Shown here: positions 30,923-42,306 of the stretch, one piece after another | How the letters are laid out: every line of letters begins with the position of its first letter | Position numbering within the stretch: position 1 is the first letter of the stretch | DNA from: Campanula takesimana | Taxonomy: Eukaryota > Streptophyta > Magnoliopsida > Asterales > Campanulaceae | Length of the DNA stretch: 64,000 nucleotides | Assembly (NCBI GenBank): GCA_026119855.1 | Contig: JAOWBW010001049.1 | Coordinates: 620,001 to 684,000 of the forward strand | Direction: 5' to 3' | Translations under genes and position numbers: made by a program | The notes under the pieces: model-generated | Database searches by the model: none | Told to the model about the DNA's origin: nothing | Seen by the model: the letters and a program-made list of their open reading frames with translations, nothing else

Positions 30923-33360
30923 TGTAACGCCCCGAGTTCCCGGGTCCGATATGTAACCCGTAACCCGACACGCCACTTATAGAAAACAACTGGTATATAT
31001 TTTACAATTCTACCCCAAAGTATAGAGTTATAATAACTCAACAACCACGTCCTCACAAATAAAATAAAAAAAATATGATACAACTTACAGTCACCAGTCC
31101 GCTGACACGTGCCTCACTTCGTACTATTACTAGCTTTCCTGTGATCTAAAAATTAAACAAGGAAAGGGGTGAGATAAAATCTCAGTAAGTTACTACTTAT
31201 CTACATGACATGCATACATGTTATCATGATGCAACATACTATCAAATAACCCTCTCAGATCAAGTAGCACATAATATGGGAGGTTAAACCAACCCATGAT
31301 GCAACACGTATAACTGGAAGTAACACATTTCAAAGTATATTTCTTCCACCTTATACCACCATACCAAATCAAGAAACGGTACCGTCGTTGTCGATGTTAC
31401 CGTTGCAGCCGTCATTCACATTTGATGCAGCTTCACCATATCAGCGGAGACCCGTTACCCAGTATCTCAAACCAAGAATAAAAAGAGCTATTCAATCATT
31501 GTGCATAATGCTCTAATAATTGGGAAAGCTAGACTCCTACCGTGATCAAGAGTAGGAGCAAACGGTCACAGATGCATAGATTCACGGTTATTACTTAGCC
31601 CCAGCACTCATAATAAACATGAACCTATACACCCCCGAAACAACAAGCCAGCTGGACACACATATAAGTACACAAGTAATATTTACTTGATATAACAAAA
31701 CTAGCACTAGGCTCAAAGTAGGGGACTAGTCTATTAACCACATAAATCACGTAAGCACAATTGCATAATCTTGTTAATTTCAAATTATATCACATTTGAT
31801 ATTCATCATTCACCAATTAAGTCCATATACATTAGACTTAACACTCATAACAACCTTCCCAAAATACTCCTACAATTACCCTAGACCAACCTCTAGGCTA
31901 AACAAAGATCACCCTTTAATTCACCAATTTAAAACCATTATTCATTCACAGGGGAGTGTGTGCGACCGCCCATGGAGGGGTGTGCGGTCGCCCACTTAAA
32001 GAAAAACCAAGAACAAATCCTTCCAGAAGATTGTGCGGTCGCCTGCCCATTTTGGGCGGCCGCCCAAACTTCACGCCAGGCCTAAAACTGAGAATTGTTA
32101 TACTCCCTTCGTTTCACCGTCCCAAAAGTATAACACCTAACATTGCTCAACGTTTGTACCCTACACCACTGACCTCAAATTCCTTACAAGAGCAATATAC
32201 ACCTACTAATAACATCTTGAAACCCAAGCATAACATCCTTGCAACCTAACTATACTAATTTTCCCAAACAAGAGTATACTTCACCATTATTGAAAACCAC
32301 AATACATATAACATAGATCAATCATTTTAACAATTAAGGGGAAGTAGTAACTTACTTCTCAAATACCAAGCTTACCCAGAACCTATATTTTCATACTCAG
32401 TTTACACATCTTCCATAGGAATCAAACCCAAAAATTTCACCACTTATCATTACTTCAACCCTTATCATTAAACTTCATAACTTATCACTAATCCACAACA
32501 AGAACATCACAATTATAATGATACTAATATTCGGTCTCAAACTTACTAGTACCAATACCAATTATATTTCTTTCGGGACCATATCACTTTTCAATTAATA
32601 GATTCACCCAAATTTCATAATATCAATCACAACTTCATAATTAACAATAAAATTACCATATATAGCATTTAAGCACAAAATCACAATTTAAGGGGAAATA
32701 GTAGCTTACCTACTCTGGAGTCAAACTCGTTGAAAAATTATAATAAAAATATGCGGACGATCTACCCACCGCCCTGATCATTTTTATATAATTAGATAAG
32801 GCTTCACATATGAAATATATGAACATTTTTATAATTAAAGGAGAATAGTGACTTACTATTACGAAAATTAGACATTTTTCTGATCGGCTATAAACGCTCT
32901 TCTCAACGCCCTGATCATTTTGGTGCAGTCGGATTTTGGATCGGAGTAATAATTAAAGAGATAAAATGATATTTAGGAGGAACTTTTATACAGAACAAGA
33001 GAGAGATGGAGAGAAATGTGAAAAAAGAAGAAAAGAGGAAAGTCTGCATATGCGCAGAGAGAGAGGAAGAGATAAGTGTTTTAAATAATTGGCTATTTAC
33101 ACTTAGGCCCCTCCAAGTTAAGCAATTACATTTAAACCTCCAAGTTTCAATTTTAACACTTAACCCCCTTATCATTATTTACTAATACTAACTCTACTAA
33201 ACTTCTGCTCATGCTAGTAAATCATTTTGCACCCCCAAATACTTTTTATTAAATATTTAAATAGATCAAATAAGTCTCTTAAAATAATCAAACTAACACA
33301 AATTAAAATATAAAATAATATTATACATAAAATTTATATAAAATTGGGACGGGCGTTACA
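30923..33360 (-). repeat. 3' LTR of gypsy-A (2,438 bp)
   Basis: It contains paired CpG-rich boxes (gcgaccgccc, gcggtcgccc, gcggtcgcctgccc, gcggccgccc) at 31957-32070. It also has the hairpin tgagataaaatctca at 31170-31184, close to the LTR 3' end in sense orientation. Confidence 0.95.
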
Positions 33361-33376
33361 TCCTCCCCTCCTTAAA
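33361..33376 (-). promoter_or_regulatory. Polypurine tract of gypsy-A
   Basis: On the minus strand aaggaggggagga directly precedes the 3' LTR. Confidence 0.9.
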
Positions 33377-36300
33377 AAAATTCATCCGCGAATTTTACTT
33401 ACTGAAGTTATAACATATCATCAAAACGAGTCTTATACCACAAATATGCATAACATGCGAGGGACCAATAGCTTACCGATCCTAACAAAAGAATTCTCAA
33501 TTTATTTATATATACATTGGACTAATTTATTAATCCAAGCATACTCTCAGTATCACACGCTTAAATCCCAATTTCAGTTTTCATTCATTTGTATCAAATG
33601 ACTCAACACATATAAAACACATAAATATTCTACGTATACTCAAAATGGGACTCAAGATCAGCAATAATACATACCCAACAAAACATGCACTTACTGAAAT
33701 CACTAAACAACGGCGGGTACCTTTCTTACATTTCATGCTCGGTTTCCCATATTACCTTCTCAATACCGTGATTACTCCATGAAACTTTCACAAGAAGTAC
33801 TCGTATTCTGGTATTCATACTCAAGACGTGTTCTTTAAAATCGAATATCCACACAAGTTATCATCACTGCCATAAGTAATTCCAAAATGAAGTAGTCACA
33901 TATTCACTCGAGGCTCATATATTAGGTACTCTTCAAGTTAATTCTTCGACCCTTTCAGAAATTTTATAAGTCTCAACACAACAAAGAGTCATTTCTCTTC
34001 TTTAACCGTCTTGAACATTATCGAGGCGATTCCCTTTTAAAACATAAAATTCCTTACTTGAACTCAAGATCTCATTTTTTATTTTTTTTTCGAACCCAAA
34101 GTTCGGATATGCACAAATTACACATTCTAAACCACAATAAGTGAATTTCAATAACATTTATAACAAGATAATCCCCATATATGAGCTTCTGAATTCACTA
34201 TCTCAACTACTAACTAAAATCTCTACCCAGAATCAAGGAATCCAAATTGTTCCTAAAACCCAATTTTCGAAATATCACGAACCTGTCTTATTTATAACCT
34301 TAATTGCACTACAAAATACTTCAACTAGCACACAGAACATTTAGTATTGCTACCCAGAAATCTACAACAATAACATTACTTAAGCATACCCAAAAGAAAT
34401 TACAAATTCTAATCTTCAATGGTCAGTCCAATTTAATCTTTGTCATTTATATTTACTATCCCCAAAGTTCTTTTATCCAGAAGTATTACTAACATAATGA
34501 TCCAGTTAACAAAAATCAAATGACCCACACCAAACATAGTATTTCTTCATTGGTCCAAATATATACCCCACCTTAATTATTAATCCTCACTGAAGTAAGA
34601 AATTCAGAAATGAAAGAATTATATATAGTAAAAGTCAAAATAAACTTAACTCAAAGTGGACTATTCAACACCATTCAACTAAATCCAAGTATACCCTTAA
34701 CATCTTTCGGGTTATTTCACTTTACCTCATTTAAAATATGCTTAGTCTGCTAAACTTAATGTGTTTACCATCTTAAATGATTATAACTTTCTCAATATAC
34801 TCATATTGCTACAACTCAACTTTAGTCATGTACTAAAATAATTACATAATAATAATTAGTACAATCAAAATCTATCTATCCAATAGATTTCAATCTCCAA
34901 AACCCAAAAGTATAAATTGTTACCCTCTTTCCTGAGTAAATAAATTTAATCCTTCAAGATATCCTTTAAAGACTATAAGCTTAATTATTAAGTAATTAAA
35001 AATCTACGATACATCTGGCACTTGTTCTATAACCATTACTCAATGATAAGTCCCCAATCAATTATCAATAACTACTATCGACCTAAACTAATACCTCAAA
35101 GATAGAATAAGTATTCCATCATTTCAATATTTAAACCTAATTCCACATATATCAATCCCTCGAAAAAGTGTAGATTTAATTGTCGAATCACTAACGATAT
35201 AACTATCACAACAAAACTTTCACTGAATTTCTGACAAAGCCAAAAGAATCCCAAGAATATGCGTACCTTGGTTGCTTCTATTTACATAGGTCAATAAATG
35301 TGCCTGGAGTAAACCCACTTCAAGACAATAAATCCTTAAATTCTTACTAGATTTTACGAACCATTAATTCTCTCAAAGCAATTTTAATACAATTAATTCT
35401 CAGTCTGCTATTTGGTGTATACCACTACAATCTCAGTCAATTCACCGCAAGGAAAGCAAACTCTGATTTGAAAATATCGATCATCAAATCCATCAATATC
35501 GCTAGATCATTTAGTAATCTCCATAGTATAACCAAGAATTTATAACAACCACAACCGATATAATAAGTTATACTAGAGATATCTCCCCATCTTAACTTTT
35601 AAGAAGATGCTCATTGTTAATACCATCACAAGGCAATTCAATCATGGCTACATATACTACTCAACGTATCCAACAATATCACTTGAACATTTATTGATTC
35701 AAACAACATAATCCACCGCTTTGAGACGTTCATACCTGGTATAAACAAGTTGTCCTCGAAATATACATATAATTCTAATTTTCAACTGACGATAATCACT
35801 TCAAGTCAAACACTAAACAAGCTACTGGTATGTGAAGTAAATCCTTTAGATCATCAACATGAAATCATAGGTACTAATTCATTATAGCCACCTAGTTGAA
35901 CTCTCTATATTCAATATACAATCGTAGGGTAAAATCTCTTCTCATTCTAAGCAATAATGATTCACCCCACTTAGGTCTACTCGACTTGATGAACCCTCTA
36001 TCAAGTAAATTCTCAAGTTCATTCTTCAACTATCTTAACTCAACCGATGTCATATGTTCACTGATTCACATATAATTATTGTACCCCATCATCTCATCGT
36101 ATAACTCAAATTTCCCAATCGATCAATTGCCATCTTAGGCTTAATGTAAACTATATCCTAAATTTCACCAATAACGGCATATCCTCTACTTTCAATGTAT
36201 AGGTACTCTTGTAATCAACATAGGCTAAATACCTGACACAACCTCGTAACAACAATCTTCTGGATTTCAATGCATATATAACATGAATGCTGCACATAGA

Positions 36301-36804
36301 CTTATCATAGTCAACAACAAAAAAAAAAAATTAAACCCACTAGCATCGAAAAACTTTACCACCTTTTGTTTGCAAGCAGGAAAGTCATAACACATAAGAA
36401 ACTAGACAATACCACGTATCACATCAATGTCCCAAATAGGTAACGTAACTAAATCAACTTATAACTTATAGAGTTTTATCGCTCGTACTTCTATCGGGTT
36501 TCATATAGTTATCGATATCAAACAAGTAGTCTCTTATTAGAGAGTACACCTCCACGTAAATCAATAAATGAGGACAAACATGCATATATAGCATGTACTA
36601 ATTTCCACTTACGGAATAGATACGCCTAAGTCTATAAAGACGCGCACTTTCGACTCTCCAGTCATCAAATCCCACTTATACCAACATTATCAACACCAGT
36701 TCTATGTTTGGTAACAACAAGTAACGAAACACTCAACGTCAATATGACACTCATAAACCAACCCACCTAGGCCATAGACCCTATCCAGGCTTAGAGCAAC
36801 CGAT
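33377..36804 (-). pseudogene. Degenerate interior of gypsy-A with RT relic
   Basis: No frame longer than ~90 codons exists. On the minus strand at 36045-35881, with stops and substitutions, the translation follows the start of gypsy RT: VELR, then LLDRGFIKSSRPKWGES, then LRLYIEYREFN. These match the ELKxQLxxLLDxGFIRPSxSPWGAP and LRxCIDYRxLN blocks. Next to the primer site, ~200 bp are clearly related to gypsy-B (gcctggatagggtctatggcc shared). Gag, protease and integrase cannot be identified. Excess A and T fits methylated-CpG decay. Confidence 0.7.
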
Positions 36805-36816
36805 GCTCTGATACCA
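36805..36816 (-). promoter_or_regulatory. tRNA-iMet primer binding site of gypsy-A
   Basis: On the minus strand tggtatcagagc starts two bases after the 5' LTR end. Confidence 0.95.
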
Positions 36817-36818
36817 AC

Positions 36819-39255
36819 TGTAACGCCCCGAGTTCCCGGGTCCGATATGTAACCCGTAACCCGACACGCCACTTATAGAAAACAACTGGTACATATTTTA
36901 CAATTCTATCCCAAAGTATAGAGTTATAATAACTCAACAACCACGTCCTCACAAATAAAATAAAAAAAATATGATACAACTTGCAGTCACCAGTCCGCTG
37001 ACACGTGCCTCACTTCGTACTATCACTAGCTTTCCTGTGATCTAAAAATTAAACAAGGAAAGGGGTGAGATAAAATCTCAGTAAGTTACTACTTATCTAC
37101 ATGACATGCATACATGTTATCATGATGCAACATAATATCAAATAACCCTCTCAGATCAAGTAGCACATAATATGGGAGGTTAAACCAACCCATGATGCAA
37201 CACGTATAACTGGAAGTAACACATTTCAAAGTATATTTCTTCCACCTTATACCACCATACCAAATCAAGAACCGGTACCGTCGTTGTCGATGTTACCGTT
37301 GCAGCCGTCATTCACATTTGATGCAGCTTTACCATATCAGCGGAGACCCGTTACCCAGTATCTCAAACCAAGAATAAAAAGAGCTATTCAATCATTGTGC
37401 ATAATGCTCTAATAATTGGGAAAGCTAGACTCCTACCATGATCAAGAGTAGGAGCAAACGGTCACAGATGCATAGATTCACGGTTATTACTTAGCCCCAG
37501 CACTCATAATAAACATGAACCTATACACCCCCGAAACAACAAGCCAGCTGGACACACATATAAGTACACAAGTAATATTTACTTGATATAACAAAACTAG
37601 CACTAGGCACAAAGTAGGGGACTAGTCCATTAACCACATAAATCACATAAGCACAATTGCATAATCTTATTAATTTCAAATTATATCACATTTGATATTC
37701 ATCATTCACCAATTAAGTCCATATACATTAGACTTAACACTCATAACAACCTTCCCAAAACACTCCTACAATTACCCTAGACCAACCTCTAGGCTAAACA
37801 AAGATCACCCTTTAATTCACCAATTTAGAACCATTATTCATTCACAGGGGAGTGTGTGCGACCGCCCATGGAGGGGTGTGCGGTCGCCCACTTAAAGAAA
37901 AACCAAGAGCAAATCCTTCCAGAAGATTGTGCGGTCGCCTGCCCATTTTGGGCGGCCGCCCAAACTTCACGCCAGGCCTAAAACTGAGAATTGTTATACT
38001 CCCTTCGTTTCACCGTCCCAAAAGTATAACACCTAACATTGCTCAACGTTTGTACCCTACACCACTGACCTCAAATTCCTTACAAGAGCAATATACCCCT
38101 ACTAATAACATCTTGAAACCCAAGCATAACATCCTTGCAACCTAACTATACTAATTTTCCCAAACAAGAGTATACTTCACCATTATTGAAAACCACAATA
38201 CATATAACATAGATCAATCATTTTAACAATTAAGGGGAAGTAGTAACTTACTTCTCAAATACCAAGCTTACCCAGAACCTATATTTTCATACTCAGTTTA
38301 CACATCTTCCATAGGAATCAAACCCAAAAATTTCACCACTTATCATTACTTCAACCCTTATCATTAAACTTCATAACTTATCACTAATCCACAAGAAGAA
38401 CATCACAATTATAATGATACTAATATTCGGTCTCAAACTTACTAGTACCAATACCAATTATATTTCTTTCGGGACCATATCACTTTTCAATTAATAGATT
38501 CACCCAAATTTCATAATATCAATCACAACTTCATAATTAACAATAAAATTACCATATATAGCATTTAAGCACAAAATCACAATTTAAGGGGAAATAGTAA
38601 CTTACCTACTCTGGAGTCAAACTCGTTGAAAAATTATAATAAAAATATGCGGACGATCTACCCACCGCCCTGATCATTTTTATATAATTAGATAAGGCTT
38701 CACATATGAAATATATGAACATTTTTATAATTAAAGGAGAACAGTGACTTACTATTACGAAAATTAGACATTTTTCTGATCGGCTATAAACGCTCTTCTC
38801 AACGCCCTGATCATTTTGGTGCAGTCGGATTTTGGATCGGAGTAATAATTAAAGAGATAAAATGATATTTAGGAGGAACTTTTATACAGAACAAGAGAGA
38901 GATGGAGAGAAATGTGAAAAAAGAAGAAAAGAGGAAAGTCTGCATATGCGCAGAGAGAGAGGAAGAGATAAGTGTTTTAAATAATTGGATATTTACACTT
39001 AGGCCCCTCCAAGTTAAGCAATTACATTTAAACCTCCAAGTTTCAATTTTAACACTTAACCCCCTTATCATTATTTACTAATACTAACTCTACTAAACTT
39101 CTACTCATGCTAGTAAATCATTTTGCACCCCAAATACTTTTTATTAAATATTTAAATAGATCAAATAAGTCTCTTAAAATAATCAAACTAACACAAATTA
39201 AAATATAAAATAATATTATGCATAAAATTTATATAAAATTGGGACGGGCGTTACA
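36819..39255 (-). repeat. 5' LTR of gypsy-A (2,437 bp)
   Basis: It is nearly identical to 30923-33360. The hairpin tgagataaaatctca is at 37066-37080, and the CpG-rich box pairs are at about 37853-37966. Confidence 0.95.
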
Positions 39256-39651
39256 GTGGGAATTTTCAGAAAAGCCCAAAGAGCCAGGAAGCGGTCACAC
39301 ATTCCATGTGCGCTTTCTCAAAGCACGCGTCTCTTGGAAAAGCGCACATGGAAGGTACGCTTTCAAGCCATCGCCAGCACCGCGCATCAGCCTTCCGCGC
39401 TCGCCACTCGCCTTGTCTCCGCTTGGACTCCACGCGCCCGACATCCCCCTTGGTGAGGCCTCTCCACGTGTCAGTTGGTCTCCTCAAGCCTTCTAGAATA
39501 CTCACCAGCAACCATTGGATCCCCTCAAGCGCAGATCAGGACCGTTGAATCCCTCCCAGCTCATATAATAGCCTTGTGCCCGAGTAGTAGGGGATTTTTC
39601 CCATTCCTTAGCTCCTAATTAATTGCTTAAGGACCAAAATACCCTTTTCAG

Positions 39652-39661
39652 CTATAAATAG
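39652..39661 (+). promoter_or_regulatory. TATA box with CT-rich leader
   Basis: The word ctataaatag is followed by agctcatcctctccc and, farther on, ctctaaaattctcttctctc. This is a textbook plant core promoter layout. It lies in the LTR-like sequence right of gypsy-A and not next to any ORF. Confidence 0.6.
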
Positions 39662-40152
39662 AGAGCTCATCCTCTCCCATTAGGAGAAAGAATTCTCCCC
39701 TAAAGTTACTCTCTAAAATTCTCTTCTCTCCCAAAATGAAGTAATTTTCTTTGTGAAAGATTGTGGTTTACTTTAGATAATGGTGAAGAACTACCAAGAG
39801 TAGTATCCCTCTTATCTTTAGTCCCATTTAATCAAAAATATACAATGATCCATCCATGTTAAGTGAAATCTTAGAGTCCAAGATCTCTAAGTAAAGAAGA
39901 AAAGAGGCAAATTTGGGTCAATCAATTAATGATTTACCCCAATCTTACTTAAATGTTGAATCTTTACTTTATTGTCATTTTCATATTTTTTCTTGTTGGG
40001 ATATTAGCTTTGTTCATCTTCTTGCTCATCAAAATGTAGTCTTTATATATGTACATGATTGGATCCAAGTACTCTCATGATCCCAATGGTTTCACCTTAC
40101 ACTTTTATGGTGTATTAAAATGATGAACTAAGTGGAGAGGAGTATTTGTTAC

Positions 40153-40204
40153 ATTTATGTCATTTATATTTATGTCATTTATATTTATGTCATTTACATT
40201 TATG
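40153..40204 (+). repeat. 15-bp minisatellite
   Basis: The unit atgtcatttatattt is repeated about 3.5 times, ending with a catttacattt variant. Confidence 0.85.
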
Positions 40205-40280
40205 TTTTTACTTTTGGCTTGGTGATCCATTACACATATGGAGAGAGCCTTACACATTTATTATTTATTGTCATAATCTT

Positions 40281-40283
<3 letters not shown>

Positions 40284-40327
<44 letters not shown>
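40284..40327. repeat. (TA)n tract, left flank of the TIR element
   Basis: About 22 TA units directly abut the first base of the 40328-59507 element. Confidence 0.95.
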
Positions 40328-40329
<2 letters not shown>

Positions 40330-40959
40330 TAGGTAGGTGCTCAAATGAGAACCTAAATATCGTGAGAACCATGAGAACCAATAACCACCATTAGATTAAA
40401 ATTGTTGAATGGTTGAGATTAAGACACAATAAGAAGGAGAAGCAATGGAATTTTTGAAATTAATCTAAACTATGAGGTAAAAAATGGAGCTAGGCATTCC
40501 TTTCTTTGGCTAAACTAAATGTCATAGGTGAACCCTCTTTGAAAGGCATGCCACGTCATCACCAATAATTTCCCTCAAATTTCAAAATAAAATATCTCAA
40601 TATCTATAAGTCGAAATATTTTTTCGGAAACACTGATTTTTTTTGTCTCGACGAGACGATTCAAACTACATCCCTAAAGATAGGGTTTTGAAATAAAATA
40701 TTAAATAACAATGAAATTTTAAAAATACACTTAGATACAATAGGTAAATAGCTCTTGTATCCAATATCAAATGTGTTCAACAATCTACTTGGATACAATA
40801 GCTAAACAACTCCTGTATCCAATATCTGTGTTGAACAATCCGCTTGAATACATTTAGCTATTGTATCCAAGTGAAATCGGTCAACCAATTCCACTTGAAT
40901 GCAAAAGCTATTTTAGCTAGTGTATCCAATAACAATGTTGACATATTACCCTTGAATAC

Positions 40960-41891
40960 TGAAAAAGTGAGTCGATGGCTTAAGTAAGAAAGGAAGTGAT
41001 ATCAATGGTGTTGTCACTACAACGATATCATTTCTGGCAACACTTAACACACACGAACAGAAAACTGTTTCTGAAAAGAGTTTGCAGCGGAAAACAAACA
41101 CAAGAATTATTTTTCTCAAGATATATAAATGTATATATCTTGAGGGATGCCTCAAAAGGCAAGACCTTTCACTAATAATATGAAATGAAGTACAAGGCCG
41201 AGAGTTCCCTAATGCTATTACAATAAAAGCTTTGTGGAACGACTAAGACTATACACGAGACCCTATCCTAGCCAAGAAAAACTTATAATACTCGATTACA
41301 AGAATGGAAAAAGGTTTGGGAGGATTGGGTTTATCGGAACCAAGGAGTGTATAGACTTTTCTTGTGAGGAATGTGTGTTATTGCTTCAATATTTATAGGC
41401 TTCAAGAATACTTGGGAGTTACTCATAATGGCTTGGAGAGGTGGTAAAAACGTGGGTAGAGAGTGGAGGTGTGCGGCCGAGCCTTGGGGGCATTATCTCC
41501 ACATTTCCTATAAAATAGGAACAACTTTTCTTTGTGCCCAAGTTCTAGCTATGCCGTGTTGTACCTCCAAGCTTCAACGCCTTGTACCTTTTACTCCATC
41601 AACTCAGCCTTTGAATGGGTCAAATACCCATGTGTTAGTTGTGTAGAAAATCCCACATGTTTATGGATAAAATCTCATTTTATTCATAACTTCTTTTTAA
41701 CTTCCTTGCATTATTCTAGCATTGGTTATACCTGAAAATGGACCAACATAGACAATAAAACTTGCAATAATATTAGTCATTAGTCCAGCAATTATTTATG
41801 AAGCAAATATACAAATATAATTCTTCAGCCCGTCTGCAACACTGGGAAAGTGTTGGCAGCACTTGTGGTAACACCACGTTCTACACTTACA
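40960..41891 (-). repeat. 3' LTR of copia-2 (932 bp)
   Basis: It matches 50583-51546 but lacks ~35 bases (around gtgtttaatcttcaatgc) next to the TATA region at about 41386. It contains AACACT/AGTGTT words at both ends. Confidence 0.95.
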
Positions 41892-41908
41892 ATCTCCCCC
41901 TTAATTGT
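41892..41908 (-). promoter_or_regulatory. Polypurine tract of copia-2
   Basis: On the minus strand aattaagggggagat lies directly before the 3' LTR start tgtaagtg. Confidence 0.9.
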
Positions 41909-42306
41909 ATATTTCTTCACAAACTAAATAATGCTGCGACCTGTAAGACAAAGTTAGTCACATACCCATAATATAGAAAAATTCTTCTCAAGAATTAACT
42001 CCCCCTCAAAGAGGCGAGTCAACCAAAATCACCATGACTTTAAAATAGTTTTAACTAAAACCAAAGTACTAAAACAAAGTACCAAATGACCGAAAAGTTC
42101 ACGGTCAACAACCAAACATCCGAATGTCTCGAAGTGTAACCCACACTTCCAACCGAAAACAAAGTGTTTTACAAACCAACAACCAAATGAAAATTGTTTA
42201 AAAGCCACCACCACAAATTTTAAAAAAAACTAATAAAAATATTGTTTTAATCACCACCCAATTACCAAAATAAAAGTGTTCAGAGGATAAAGAACCATAG
42301 CCCGCT
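41909..42306. other. 3' untranslated spacer of copia-2
   Basis: About 400 bp of AC-rich, AT-rich sequence separate the extra ORF stop from the purine tract. No feature is recognised. Confidence 0.6.

Larger units (their letters stand above)
30923..39255 (-). mobile_element. Gypsy-A: Ty3/gypsy retrotransposon with decayed interior
   Basis: LTRs 30923-33360 and 36819-39255 (about 2.44 kb each, roughly 1% different by eye) start tgtaacgcccc and end gggcgttaca. They are flanked by gtggg (30918-30922 and 39256-39260). The primer site and purine tract fix minus orientation. The interior is only 3,458 bp, without any intact frame, yet it retains a recognisable RT relic. Its leader next to the primer site closely matches that of gypsy-B, so the two belong to related families. 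Confidence 0.9.
30714..40283. mobile_element. LTR-like sequence (possible solo LTR) interrupted by gypsy-A
   Basis: Sequence starting tgtaagtaccccaatcctg at 30714 is split by gypsy-A and resumes at 39261. The resumed part runs through a GC-rich segment (39290-39420) to a strong TATA box and CT-rich leader (39652-39740). This resembles the U3-R part of a plus-strand LTR. No second copy exists in the window and the right end is not defined, so solo LTR is inference. Confidence 0.4.

Noticed and set aside
31796..38145. Matching frames in both gypsy-A LTRs (for example MIFIIHQLSPYTLDLTLITT and MCATAHGGVCGRPLKEKP)
   Set aside because: They are duplicated only because the LTRs are duplicated. They lie in non-coding LTR sequence, and the second one just translates the CpG-rich boxes.
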